DNA of 64,000 nt, from positions 25,337,311-25,401,310 of the forward strand of contig NC_087068.1 in the NCBI RefSeq assembly GCF_963678635.1, read 5' to 3'. The notes under the pieces were generated by a model. It saw nothing but the letters and a program-made list of their open reading frames with translations. It ran no database searches and had not been told where the DNA came from. The translations under genes were made by a program, and so were the position numbers. Origin of the DNA: Symsagittifera roscoffensis (lineage: Eukaryota; Xenacoelomorpha; Acoela; Convolutidae). Shown here in pieces: positions 46,481 to 58,360 of the stretch. Within the stretch, counting starts at the first letter, position 1. Each line of letters begins with the position of its first letter.

Positions 46481-49400
46481 TTTTTTTTCTGGGCTGCTTA
46501 AAAAAAAGGGAAGAAGATTTTCTAGCTTTCAGTTATATTGGTAGGTGTTTTAACCGACCAGAATGCGATAAAATTTGAAATATTAAAAAATAGACATGAA
46601 GGAAGAAATACTGCCTTATTTAGAAGACATTTAAAACTTTTATTTAGAAGGGGTGATTTTTTGAGTAGCTACCATAGGATGAATTATTAAATAGATCCCA
46701 TTTCAGGGCTGTTTGCAAAGAACAGCTTTTTCGGTTTGCTATAATGCTTTGCACATTCGTTTGCATTTCTCTTTTTAAAAAAACATAGCACCATGCAATA
46801 CGCAATTAGACTTTCGCTGCTTAAACGATTCTAAAAACTAGTCTGGTTCTAAAATTCAGCAGAAATCTGAGTATGTTTATCTGGTCGTTGAGTGGTCATC
46901 TGAAATGGAAGCTTGTGGGCAAAAAGCGCGTTAGTTTAAATATACCATGCAAATAAAATAATAGTTCAAGCAATTACAAAAAAAACTTTTCGTTTCAGGG
47001 TAAACCTTGATTTTTTCTGCTTCTCTTTCATGTGCCTTGTAAGGGAATTTTTCAATTTGAAAAAATCATCCCATACGCTATTTCAAATTCAAACTGATTA
47101 CCCTTGCGATAAGCAAGGCAAGACTTTGTTCACGACTCATTTCATCTCCTGGACTCCTTAATCTTCTTGCGTGCTCAATTTCTTGAAAATTCAAATAAAA
47201 CTACTTAATTTAAATAGTAATTAGGTAAAGCCCTTTTTAGGTGGTTCCAATTTTTTTGGGTTCGTGGTTTTCGTCCTAGATTATGTCGGTTCATTTTCCG
47301 TTTTTTTTGCAAAGCCATTTTTTATTTGATAGGATTTAGTTTTGGCTTAATTTCTAGCGCATGTGTTTTGTTCCAATTTAAACAGTTTTCAGTCAGTTTC
47401 TGATTTTGGGTTATTATAAGTTTTTTCATTTGTTGTTTCGTTTTATTTTTTAATATTTAAAAAGTTTCAGTTTGTATTGTATCGGCTCAGTCAACTTATT
47501 TGGCTTTTTTTGAGGGCAAATATATTCGCATGCGATTATGTGTTTCAGATTGGACGGGTCGAAAATTTTTAAAAATTTTATGAAATTTTCTATGACAACA
47601 CAGTTTTGTTTTCGGCTCAATTAGGGTTCGACCCAAAGTTTATTGCCGCTCGGTAATTGATTTTCAATTCTTTTAAGACTATTTATCAACTTCGTTCTAA
47701 GCAACCTTAATTTTTTTGTAGCTGTATCTTTTTCAACTTTTCAATTTATTTTTTCCAAGTAATTTTTTAACTTAATTTTTCAGAAATTTTTGCAAGTATT
47801 TTTTCAACGTCATTTTTCAGAATTGTTTTTTGCGCTCCGCCTCTGTGTAAACTATGTGTCTCTTAACCTAATGTTTGGATCCATAAGCTTGTCTCAATTC
47901 AATTTGGATTATTTTCGGATTAATTTGGAATGAAGATGGAATAATTCACTTGCCTATTTTACGCGGTAATATAAAATTGGAATTTCTAGTCGAATTACTT
48001 ATTCCAATTGAGCAATTTTCAAACTCCCATATCTTCATAAAAATAGTTGCAGATGATTATCTTTTTTAGTTTTGAGCTCATGGAGCAGTATATTTCAGAC
48101 TGTATAAAAAATGTCCGTCAAAAATTGTTAGTTCTAAAACATCGAAATTTGTCTGATGAAAATACTCCGATTTTTTTTGCGCCACCACTTCCAGTTTCTG
48201 TTTCTTATCACTGTCAAAAGGATTAATCACTATTATATCTCCTCCTGAAGTTAGCTAAGGAGAAACCGTTTTAACCCCAGGAGTTCCGTCAGAAAATGAA
48301 AATTACTTTAGCCTCATCCTGAAATAGTTATGCTCTAAGAGCGTCGATTTTGTGCGCATTTTGAGGCAGGTTCAGAAATTTATTCGTCTTTAAGATATAC
48401 TTATAAAACAAGTAGTTGTTGCGCCCATTTGATGGGCATGCTATCTAGCCTACCACTCGCGAAGCATTTTTTTTATCGAAATAAACATAAGTAGTTTGAA
48501 GTTTTTACCCCATAATAACGTCCCAGAAATCGAACAAAAAACTCATAAGCCCCAAAATCCAGTTGATTTTTATTAAGATCTATAATTTTTTTTAATTCTC
48601 GGGTTAGGGGGCTGTTATGGGAAAGATTCGAAATAGCTATGGGCCAATCGAGTGGTATACTGAAATATCTGCCCAAAGATACAGATGGGGAAAAAGAAGG
48701 GGATTTATAGCGACATCAGCCTTATAACAGACAGTTTGAACCCAGCCCGATCTCGCTAATTTGTGCCCTCTGCCCACGCAAGATTAAAGGAAGCCATATT
48801 AAATTCTCGCACCACGGGTTTCTAATCGACTGCCTAATCCTGCTTCCCTGCGCACCATTGAGCTCTCTCTTCTTTACCTTGCCTTGTTTTCATTTCTTAT
48901 TTTTCTACCAAAAATACCACCCATACCTCAAAACCACCCGTAGTTAGTTTCTTCAATCTTTAATGAGTTTTTAAAATTTTGCTATAGAAATTGTCATCGC
49001 GAACAATTTCAAGTTTCAAGTTTTTTCAATAATATTTTGTCCAATTGCGAGGATTGGACTTTCTTTCTCTTCAAATTTTTGAGTGTTTCTCTGTTTGCTA
49101 GTCTTGAAGTTTACCGCTCAAACGTACACGCTCATTCAGAGTAAAATAGATTAGAAAGTTATCATGCAATAAAGTAAATTGAATATCTTTGGATTCAAGG
49201 AAGTTTATCTTCGACTTTTTTGTTGAGAAAAATTACTAGTTTTGTGAATAGACTGGTTCAATTGCCTTCTGTTTTTTGTTTGCTAAAAAGGGCTGTATTG
49301 CTAAATATAAACTATATATATTTTTTAAAGAAATGGGAAATAAATCGTGTATAGTCCAATGAAGTGCGTCTTCTTTTTTGCATCGATACACTTGGTTGAT

Positions 49401-50060
49401 TCAAATAAAATAGTATGAGTGTTCAAAGAAAAGTTCTAAAACAATCGACGCAATTTTGTACTTTCCTTCCTTTTGATGTTAAAAACACTCGTTTGCAAAA
49501 AAAACTTGGCCAATACTTGGTGAGAATAACTTTTTGTGTTATTTTAATTTCGGTAGTTTCTTCGAAATAAATTTGATCAAATATTTGAATGAGCACTTTT
49601 TCTTATTTCTCAAGCGAACTCTTTTGTCTATAAATCAATAAATCAGAGCGATTGATTCAATTTGGGTGGCCAGCTGACTGCGTGGTCTAATTAGATTGTC
49701 TCTCAGACACCTTCTCTGCTGGTGCTAAAGTAAGAAGGTAAGAAAAGGTAAGAATTCGACAATTTATGCAGTTGCCCCACAAGTCGCTGTTTGCCACAGG
49801 GAGGTTCAATTTAAAAAACCCTAGTCGGGTTTATTTCTGTTCATTGTGTATCGAAATTTTACAATTTCTCAACTTCTGTCCCATTATATTGAAATTTCGT
49901 TAAAATTTTTTGAAGCGTTCTAATCAATTTTGAAATAGTTTAGCAAACAACCGTTACTCACTCGAAATTTGGTGTGTGATTTCTATTTCAATAGTTAGGA
50001 AGTTATTGGGACTTTCTCTGAATTGATGAAGTACTTTTATTTAATTTGAAAGAAATTATA
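46481..50060. other. Unannotated stretch with decayed repeat remains
   Basis: About 47,090-48,200 holds scattered fragments like the hairpin-ended element ('cccttgcgataagcaagg', 'gaaatttgtctgatgaaaa', 'ccaccacttcc'). 48,700-48,900 is a GC-richer island without a clear ORF. No gene is supported. Confidence 0.35.
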
Positions 50061-50064
50061 GAAA

Positions 50065-51650
50065 AAATACAAAAACAAACAAGGATAGCCGATTACTGTG
50101 CAAGAAGCACAGAATGTTCCGATCAGTCTTTAAAAAAATCAAATTAGTGTCGTTTTTTCGGAGTGGTGTGATAAAGGAATCTGAGCGAAAAAGTAGAGCT
50201 TAGGCATTTTCGTCAGTCATGGTAAAATATGCTAATTGGAAAACAATTTTTGAAGACAAATAACAAGAAATTAAAATTTTTTTTTTGTTTAATTTTTCAG
50301 TACTTTTTTCTCAAATTTTAGAAGTTTTTGATTCCTGAGATGAAACTAAAAACTCCAAAAACTAACTTCTATTGAGTAAAACTAAATTTTCAAGGCTTAA
50401 ATTAAGCATAAATAAACTAATGTAAGCCTGCTCACTCGCTCGAAGTTAGACGAAAAATCAAAAATTTCAAACCGCTTTTTCTCGACACTGGGGAAATTTC
50501 TTTGAAATTTTTTAAATGTTCAAATTACAACTGAAAGGGCTTTTGTATGATGTATCAATCTTTCCAGTCCGATGATTGTTTGTGGTAGCTGATTTAGCGT
50601 GGCGAACAAAAAGAAAAAAGAAAACACATACACCCGAATAATAAGTTCCTCCGCATTTTCAATGGTCTGAACATGAAGGATAGCCCGTTGCTATTTAAGT
50701 AGCTCAGAATGTTCAAACTAAAGTCTGTAAAAAACACGCCATTTTTTTAAAAATTTTTGTCGTTTTTCTGCGTGGTGTGATAAAAGGATCTGAACAAAAA
50801 TTTACAACTTAGCAATATTCGACAACCATAGTAAAATAGACAAACTGGACAACAGTTTTTGAAGAAGAATGACTAGAAAAATAAAAACAAATCATAAAAA
50901 ATATTTTAAAAATTCAAATTTTTTTTCAGTTTTTTTTTCAGAAATTTTTGATCCCTAAATGGCGTTAAAAAACTCCAAAACTAATTTTGTCGAAAATCAA
51001 GTTTTGTGAGCCTTCAAATCAAGTTGTGTCTTTCAAATCACGACTGAAATTATTTTAATAAGATATACCACTCAACTCTCTCCGAGGATTAGTTGTGGTA
51101 GCTGATTAGCGTGGAAACAAAAGAAAAGAAGTAAAACACAACCAAATACAAAGTTCCTCCCCATTTTCAATGGTGGTAACCACAAAGTAAGCAGGCGCTT
51201 AAAAGTTTTTCAGGAGAAGTCTTAAAAGTTTCTAATAACTACAGATGTGCATTCATACATATTGATGCATTTATGAATGCTCTTAGGTATATCTGCATTT
51301 TTTGAGTTCGATTGAAATTCAGCTGCTGAAAGTGACGTAAATAGCACTCTGCAAATACGAACGTGGAAATGGCACGAAAAAACGAACAATTTCTAGTTTT
51401 GAAAGTGGAATTTAATTTTCAGATTTCTAGCGGAATGAAAATTTTACCAATTGATCCAATTTTCTCTTGTTGGGTTCGTATTATCAAAAAAAGCGCCAAT
51501 CATACATTGTTATAGAAATTCAAAGAGCTTAAAGGAATGTTTTTTTTTTAAATTTGAAAGTTGAGATTTTTTTCAAGAAAGTCAGTGTTTTTTATGTTTA
51601 CTTGGGTTCATTACTCTTTCCCAATCTTAGATTGGCTATGTTGATAGTGC
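50065..51650 (+). repeat. Dispersed hairpin-family repeat, two nested copies near 50-51 kb
   Basis: One copy starts at 50,090 with the perfect hairpin CTGTGC-AAGAA-GCACAG (50,096-50,112) then 'aatgttccgatcagtcttt'. A second start at 50,680 ('gatagcccgttgctatttaa', 'gctcagaatgttc') is followed by the same sequence ('cgtttttctgcgtggtgtgataaa'), giving a ~590-base tandem period. The tail 51,225-51,640 matches 10,420-10,830. Confidence 0.7.
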
Positions 51651-51710
51651 CTGAATTATTTTGCAAAAGAAAATATAGACCTTAATAACTAACATACTAA
51701 CATAACTAAA

Positions 51711-51741
<31 letters not shown>

Positions 51742-51751
51742 ACACACACAG
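51711..51751 (+). repeat. C-run plus (CA)n microsatellite
   Basis: About 17 C residues run into 11-12 CA dinucleotides. This is an ordinary simple repeat, probably length-variable. Confidence 0.95.
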
Positions 51752-52600
51752 ATGCTTAACCGTTGAATTATTTCTTTGTTGGGGTGGCAATTCTTTTAAA
51801 ATATCATAACAAGATCCGACAACATCTGTGTGCCCTTGCACTTACTTAGCAACTTGAACTTTGATGACTCCCTAACTTTTCGTGCCCTATGGGTAACTGG
51901 ATATAATCGCTAATGTGGGAGTGAATGAGACGTCTCTGAACCTTTCTTATTTCTTGGCTCATTGAACCACAATTAATGTGCTAAAATGTTTCCCTTGAAT
52001 TTATTTCAAACTCTTGATTTAATCTACTTTGAAATAGGTCGTGATTCATGATTTGATTCGCCTTCATTGAGGCACAAAAATAGTCCTTTTAACAATTTAT
52101 TTTAATACCTGTTATATTTAAAAATTTATTTCGCGATTTAGGCAAATTGTGATAACCGATTCCCAATTTACTATCCCTTGTGTTATAATTGCTTCTCGAT
52201 GGCAGGTTTTTTCTGATATCTAATTATGCTTTTACTCACTGCTTTTTTATACAGTATATCGAATTTTCCTTCAATAAAGTATAATAATTTTTGCAATTAT
52301 ATGCAATACTGAACTTATAATTTCGGTTTCGGCATATCGCTGGTCTTTTAGCGTGATGGGTCTTAAAAGGCTAATAATAATATATTCCAATTTTTCCTGC
52401 GTTGAATTCTAATTGCTCTTTTTTTTCTTATCATTATTCATGTGCTGCTAATACCGCATTTTGGGAGTTTTTCAAATTTTTGTGAATTGAAAAAAGTAAT
52501 TATCATCCAGTTTTGTCTCGTGGTTTTTTACTGAATTTCAGAGCTGTCAAAATAGCTAATATACTTATTTAGTTCTGTTTTTGTGCAACTAAATGAAATT
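51752..52600. other. Unannotated stretch
   Basis: AT-rich unique sequence; no exon, RNA gene or repeat family is recognised. Confidence 0.35.
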
Positions 52601-53820
52601 AGGTCAGATTTGATTTCTTATTGATCTTGAAAAGCATCAAATATTGACCCATTTCCGTCGACTATTTCAGTGCGAAAGAAAAGTTAATTAAATTTTAACA
52701 GTTTCCTCAAAATGAAGGGAAAAGAGCATCCTCGAAGTAAACAATCGTAGCTTGCGTTTTCAGATGTCATCAAACACAAATCCCCCGGTTTGATATAGGA
52801 TTGCAGTTTCTCAATTGTGATAAAGTCTTCGCCAAATATGCTTGGTTAGTTGTCTTCTTGCGGATCAATTTGTCTGATAAGGGTTTAGGCTGACCGCTTT
52901 AATGTATTTTTTTTCGATTGTTTGATGCCTTTATTTGTGTGATCTAGACTTCTACTGTTAAAATTTTTGGGCTTCTACCGAAATACATGGTTCTTTATAC
53001 TTTTTTACATAAATTCATTTTAGCCTTGAGGTGCTTTTTATGCGAGACACCGTTTTCGTGGCCAATTTTCCCGTAAGATGTTTTACTTCCTAACATATTT
53101 CTCAAAGTGTACTAACTGGGCAAAACTTTGTAAAGTCAAGATATTGAAAACTAGTTTTGTTGTGATGATTAGTCTTAATCAGGGGCGAATCTAGGATTTT
53201 CTCGAGGGAGCAATTTTCATAAAATGTTCGAAAATTTTGTCAATCGTCTTGAAAATTTTCTGAGCTCTCATAAATCACTAATTAGACCCTATTTTGACCA
53301 AAACTTTTGCACCGCAGGCAAGGTTTTAAAAAAAACAAGCAAATGAAGGCTTTTTTGGTATTTACTTTTTGGAATTTTTTTGACCGAAAAATTGCGTTTT
53401 TTGGCGTGCGCTATCCCCTCTTAATTCCTATATATTGGCGCCCAAGGCACCTTTTAAAAAAGTAAGGTCGGTCAGCAAAAATCGGGTATCACAAAATAGT
53501 ACAAAGAGGGAACACTTTGGGTCGGCGATAGGTGGTCGAACCGCTGAGTGAGGCGTCCGCCAACCCGCCCCCTTCTTCGCTTCCTTCCTAAATCAGCTAC
53601 TGGTCTAAATTAAGGCAACAGCAACAAAATCCAATTGCAACTTTTCGAAAGTTTTCTCGGGCGTTTATTAGTTCGACTTATGTAATATATCAGGTCTCAC
53701 AAAATGCTATAAAGACCATATTTTGCTGTAGAGCATCGCAGTTAAAGCTGCTTCTGCCCATAGAAAAAGAACTTGAAAATAACCTTTATCATTGAAATTT
53801 ACGAAAACAAAATATTCCTA

Positions 53821-55095
53821 CATTACGACGCCAAACTGTGCATTCCGTGCATTGTATGCGGATTCCACAACAGGCCAAAATCAGATTTGTCGCGGAATCC
53901 ACATCATTGCTAATTTTCTTTGATCTTCTTTGCTGTTATGGATTCCACAAACAAATACTTAAAACACTGTTCCGCTCAAAATTGCTCCAAAATTACACGA
54001 ATTTGCGGAATCCGCAAATTGTAAGTGGAATCCGCATTTTGTTTGCGGAATCCGTTTATATATATGTATATATGTCGAAGCGTTTAAAATCATATCTTTT
54101 AATTGCATGATTTGATTTGGCTAGGTTAGGAATATACTAAACCAATGTTTGAGATTAATGGAATCCCAGTTACTGACCACTATTTGTGATCGATTAAATC
54201 CCAAATACTGAACTAATTCGACGATTTGCTATGGGTTGTGTTTCTAATCATTCTCAACCTAATGACTCCAAATAATGAATTTATTGCATATTTATTCCAT
54301 ATTATTCCAGTTTTTGGGATTCCATCAATCCCAAATACTGATCAGTAATTGGGATCGATGGAATCCCAAATGCTGACCTAATTTGGCGATATGCTGTGTG
54401 TTTTGCTTCCATACACTCTCAATTCAATGACTACAATTACTGAGTTTATTCGGCGTTATGCTTCGAAAATCAGTATTTGGGATTGAAGCAATCCCAAATA
54501 CTGACCTAATTTGGTGATATGTTGTGTGTTGTTTTTCTCAGTGACTCCAAATGTTGAAATTATTCGGTGTTGTGTTTCCAAAACACTAAAAGATGACATC
54601 CACCGACTTAGGTAACCAATGTTTTGAGACTTGTTCGTGGATTCCGCTGACAATGGTTAAGTCCTTGCTTTTAAATTCCGCCTTGCTAGAGATAAGAATT
54701 CCAGCTCTCGCTTTTAATTGTTCATATGCAAGTTCAGTATTGAGCAAAATTCGAAATCCACTTACAGTTTACGAAATATGCTTACATTTGCGGATTCGGC
54801 TTACAAAATTTGCGGATTCCATCTACATTTGCGGATTTGACTTACATTTTGTGGAATCCACTTAAATTTTGCAGAATCCAAAACAACTAGCTATATTCAC
54901 TGGTTGCGGAGTCCGCGGCAAAACAAATGTGCCGACAATTTTACGTTACACTCATATGTACGCGGAAGCCACGGAAGTTTTGTAAGTGGAATCCACTTAC
55001 ATTTTGGAACATGTTGAAAGATTAGTTTCTGGAATCCAGGAACAAACAGACACAAAATTGTACGCCTATCCAGTGCACAGTTTGGCCTCGTAATG
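53821..55095 (-). mobile_element. Non-autonomous TIR element with GCGGATTCC-word arrays, copy 2 (inverted)
   Basis: The termini are 'cattacgacgccaaactgtg' and its near complement 'cagtttggcctcgtaatg', flanked by TA on both sides. The paralogous position in copy 2 of the host duplication (57,179-57,180) lacks the element. Its left half matches the reverse complement of the right half of the 40.9-kb copy, and vice versa, so orientation is reversed. The middle (54,130-54,570) is a different tandem block: repeats of 'gggat...atcccaaatactgacctaattt' with ~130-150 base spacing. There is no transposase ORF. Confidence 0.8.
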
Positions 55096-55284
55096 TAAAA
55101 CCAATTCCCATATGACCAAAAAAAATTCAGTATTCAGAGTTCTGAGTATGTTTTTGCAAGCTCTAATAAGCTGATTACACCTGCTAGACTTTTTCCCAGG
55201 TAAATAACCTGTCTAACAGAATCACTTGAATCATTTGATAGATTGACTTATATTCAATTTAAATTCTGGGCTGATGCTTTACAT

Positions 55285-55335
55285 TTATAGTCTGGCACTC
55301 TGAAGGCTGAGGGTTCGAATCCAGCCCGGAACTGT
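55285..55335 (+). repeat. tRNA-derived repeat fragment
   Basis: 'ggctgagggttcgaatccagc' has a consensus B box, preceded by 'tagtctggcactctga', an anticodon-arm-like region. The T-stem has two mispairs. The same piece recurs at 57,375-57,425 in the second copy of the duplication. Confidence 0.45.
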
Positions 55336-55968
55336 TTTTTCGATAACTGAAAAATTTTTCTCATGAAAAAAATCACGGGTTATTTTTTGTCTGATTAAAC
55401 TTGTCGGCCTAATTGCCACAGCGTGGATTTTGCATACTATTAGAATATAGCTCCTTAAAAATTGGAACTTTGTTTTCATATATTGGTTTAATGGTGAGAT
55501 TCTGCAGATTTGAAAAAAAACCTCATATTTTTATATACGATTTTTGGACTAATTATGAACTTTTTCTACTCATGCTATTTTCATTGAAAGCATCTTTGTT
55601 TTTTTAAATGATTGTATTGATCTGATTGCAAAAACTCTGAAAAAAAATTTTCCGCTTTGACGAAAGATTTCTTTGTCCAGTTTGAGTTGATAGAAAAGTT
55701 TTTATGAACCAAAAGGGCGCCAGACAACGGCTACTCGCGGCTACTCTTCAAATATTTGATTAAAAAACACTCGGAAGATGTGTTTTTTTTTCAAAAAACT
55801 TGAGTATATTTTTTCAAAATCTGAATACTGTTTTTTTACCACTTGTTGTGCGAAGCTTCGATTCTCTCCTGTTTTCATTTCAAGCTTGCAAAATTTCGAA
55901 TCACATTCAAAATGTTGCTGATAACCCACTATGATAGGAACGATTTTTGATGGAACTAAGCGAAGTTT

Positions 55969-57811
55969 GGTCAGATTTGATTTCTTACTGATCTTGAAAA
56001 TCATCAATTATTGACCCATTTCCGTCGACTATTTCAGTGCGAAAGAAGAGTTAATTAAATTTTAACAGTTTCCTCAAAATGATGGGAAAGAGCATCCTCG
56101 AAGTAAACAATCGTAGCTTGCGTTTTCAGATGTCATCAAACACAAATCACCCGGTTTGATATAGGATTTCAGTTTCTCAATTGTGATAAAGTCTTCGCTT
56201 AATATGCTTGGTTAGTTGTCTTCTTGAGGATCGATTTGTCTAATAAGGGTTTAGGCTGACCGCTTTAATGTATTTTTTTCTTTTTTTTTTCGATTGTTTG
56301 ATGCCTTTATTTGTGTGATCTAGACTTCTACTATTAAAATTTTTAAGCTTCTACCGAAATACATGCTTTTTTTCTACATAAATTCATTTTAGCCTTGAGG
56401 TGCTCTTTATGCGAGACACCGTTTTTGTGGCCAATTTTCCCGTAAGATGTTATTACTTCTTAACGCATTTCTCAAAGTGGACTAACCGGGCAAATTTTTA
56501 TAAAGTTAAGATGTTGAAAATTAGTTTTGTTGTGATAAGTGGTCTGAATCATGGACGAATCTAGGATTTTCTCGAGGGGAGGATTTTCATAAAATGTTCG
56601 AAAATTTTGTCTATCCTCTTGAAAATGTTCCGAGATTTCACAAACCACTAAAAAGACCCTATTTTGAACAAACTTTTTGCACCGCAGGCAAGGTCTAAAA
56701 AACAGGCAAATACAGGCGTTTTTGGCACTTTTTGGAAAATTTTCGATCGACAAAGTTGAGTTTTTTGGCGTGCGCTCTCCCCTCTTAATTCCTATATATT
56801 GGTGCACAAGGCACCTTTTAAAAAAGTAAGGTCAGTCAGCCAAAAATGGGTATCACAAATTAGTACAAAGAGGGAACACTTTGGTCGGCGGCAGGTGGTC
56901 GAACCGCTGAGTGAAGCGTCCGCCAACCCCCCCTTCTTCGCTTCCTTCCTAAATAAGCTACTGGTCTAAATTAAGGCAACCACAACAGAATCCAATTGCA
57001 ACTTTTCGAAAACTTTCTCGGTCTTTTATTAAGTCGATTTATGTAATATATCAGGTCTCACAAAACGCTATAAGGACCATATTTTGCTATAGAACATAGC
57101 AGTCAAAGCTGCTTCTGCGCATTGAAAAAAAAACTTAATAATTGATTTGGCATTGAAACTTACGAAAACAAAATATTCCTCAAACCAATTCCTATATGAA
57201 CAAAAGAAAGTTTCAGTAGTTAGATTTCAGAGTATGTTTTTGCAAGCTCCAATATGCTGATAACACTTGCTAATGTGGAATTTTTCCCAGGTAAACAACT
57301 TGTCTTATAGAATCACTTGAATCGTTTGATAGATTGACTTATATTCAATTTAATTTCTGGTGTTAAGCTTTACGTTTATAGTCTGGCTTTCCGAAAGCTG
57401 AGGGTTCGAATCCAGCACGGATCTGTTTTTTCGATAACTGAAAAATTTTTCTCATGAAAAAAATCACGGGTTATCTTTTGTCTGCTTAAACTTGTGGGCC
57501 TAATTGCCACAGCGTGGAATTTGCATATGGTTAAAGTATAGCTCATTGAAAGTCGGAATTTTTTTGATATTTGATTTAATGGTGAGATTCTGCAGATTTG
57601 AAAAAAACCTCATTTTTTAATATACGATTTTTAAAATTTAAATGAAGTTTTTTCTACTCATGCCTGAATTTAAAACCTGAATACTGCCATTTTTACCGCT
57701 TGTGGTGCGAATCTTCGCTTCGCTCCTGTGTTTATTTGATCTTTTGCAAAATTTTGAATCAGATTCAAAATTTTGCTGATAATCCACTTTGATAGGAACG
57801 AGTTTAATGTT
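55969..57811 (+). repeat. ~2 kb tandem duplication, copy 2 (empty site)
   Basis: This copy is 80-90% similar by eye to copy 1. It lacks the TIR element: 'aaatattcct' joins directly to 'caaaccaattcctatatga' at 57,180. It also holds the tRNA-like fragment at 57,375-57,425 and, near 56,895 on the - strand, a B-box-like 'gcggttcgacc'. The 111-codon - strand frame (56,472-56,807) is not conserved as an open frame in copy 1 and is not a gene. Confidence 0.85.
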
Positions 57812-57869
57812 TTTAAATATCCAGGTTTGCACGAGGCAGAAGCATCCAGCTAGTAAAAAGATATCAAAA

Positions 57870-58360
57870 GAGACCTAAATGTTTCGATATGTTTACTCTA
57901 GCAAGCAGCGTAGTGTATTAAGATGAACCTTCTTTTTTCTAACCTAACTCGCAAATAAGTGTTCATTAAAAGTGTTCACTTGTTTGGTGGCACTTTTGCT
58001 ATAATCACGATCTGTAGCATTGAAAGACTCATAGCATTTGTTGTCTGCTTAATTTTGGCTACTGTTTGTTGTTTGTTAATCGTCCGTGGCTGAGTGATTA
58101 GTGCGTGAGACTCATAATCTCTAGGTCGCTGATCGAATCCGAGACATGGCCGATTTTTTTTCACGAGGCTTATTTCTACTATATAGAGCTGCTTTTTGTA
58201 GTGTTCTCGCTAGTGTTTGAGAAGCTTCGCCTTTGTGTAGTCAATTGTATGAGGTTCCTTACAGTTTTTAGCACTACGCTACACAAGCGAATGAGGGAGC
58301 TTCGTTTTGTAAGGCACAAGCACTACGAATGAAGACGCAAGCGCTACGAATGGAGGCAGA
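57870..58360 (+). repeat. SINE-like repeat with tRNA-Met-like head
   Basis: The repeat surrounds the tRNA-like segment at 58,082-58,151. Its flanks ('agtgttcacttg..ggtggcac', 'cataatcacg.tc.gtag.att') recur at 59,085-59,330. The tail has short tandem words ('aagc.ctacgaatg.ag.c', 58,318-58,352). Confidence 0.55.
58082..58151 (+). tRNA. tRNA-Met(CAT)-like pseudogene or SINE head
   Basis: The 70-base segment has a 7-base acceptor stem with six pairs (GTCCGTG with CATGGCC). Its anticodon arm is GAGA-CTCATAA-TCTC with anticodon CAT. It has an A-box-like 'gtggctgagtgattag' and a B box 'gatcgaatcc'. D- and T-stems are poorly paired, so a working tRNA is unlikely. A decayed second copy ('ccgtggctg.tggttagtgtgtgag') lies at 59,203. 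This indicates a tRNA-Met-derived SINE. Confidence 0.5.

Larger units (their letters stand above)
52601..55968 (+). repeat. ~2 kb tandem duplication, copy 1 (with TIR element inserted)
   Basis: 52,601-53,820 and 55,096-55,950 together match 55,969-57,811 ('gacccatttccgtcgactat', 'gagcatcctcgaagtaaac', 'cgaaccgctgagtga.gcgt', 'aatcacttgaatc.tttgat'). The interruption is the TIR element at 53,821-55,095. The unit contains a tRNA-like B box near 55,310. No gene is recognised within it. Confidence 0.85.

Noticed and set aside
55285-55335. Functional tRNA gene at the B-box match
   Set aside because: The T-stem has two mispairs and no acceptor or D arm can be drawn; it is duplicated with the 2 kb unit.
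56472-56807. 111-codon - strand frame in the 2 kb duplication
   Set aside because: The paralogous segment at 53.1-53.46 kb does not keep the frame open, and no motif is recognised.
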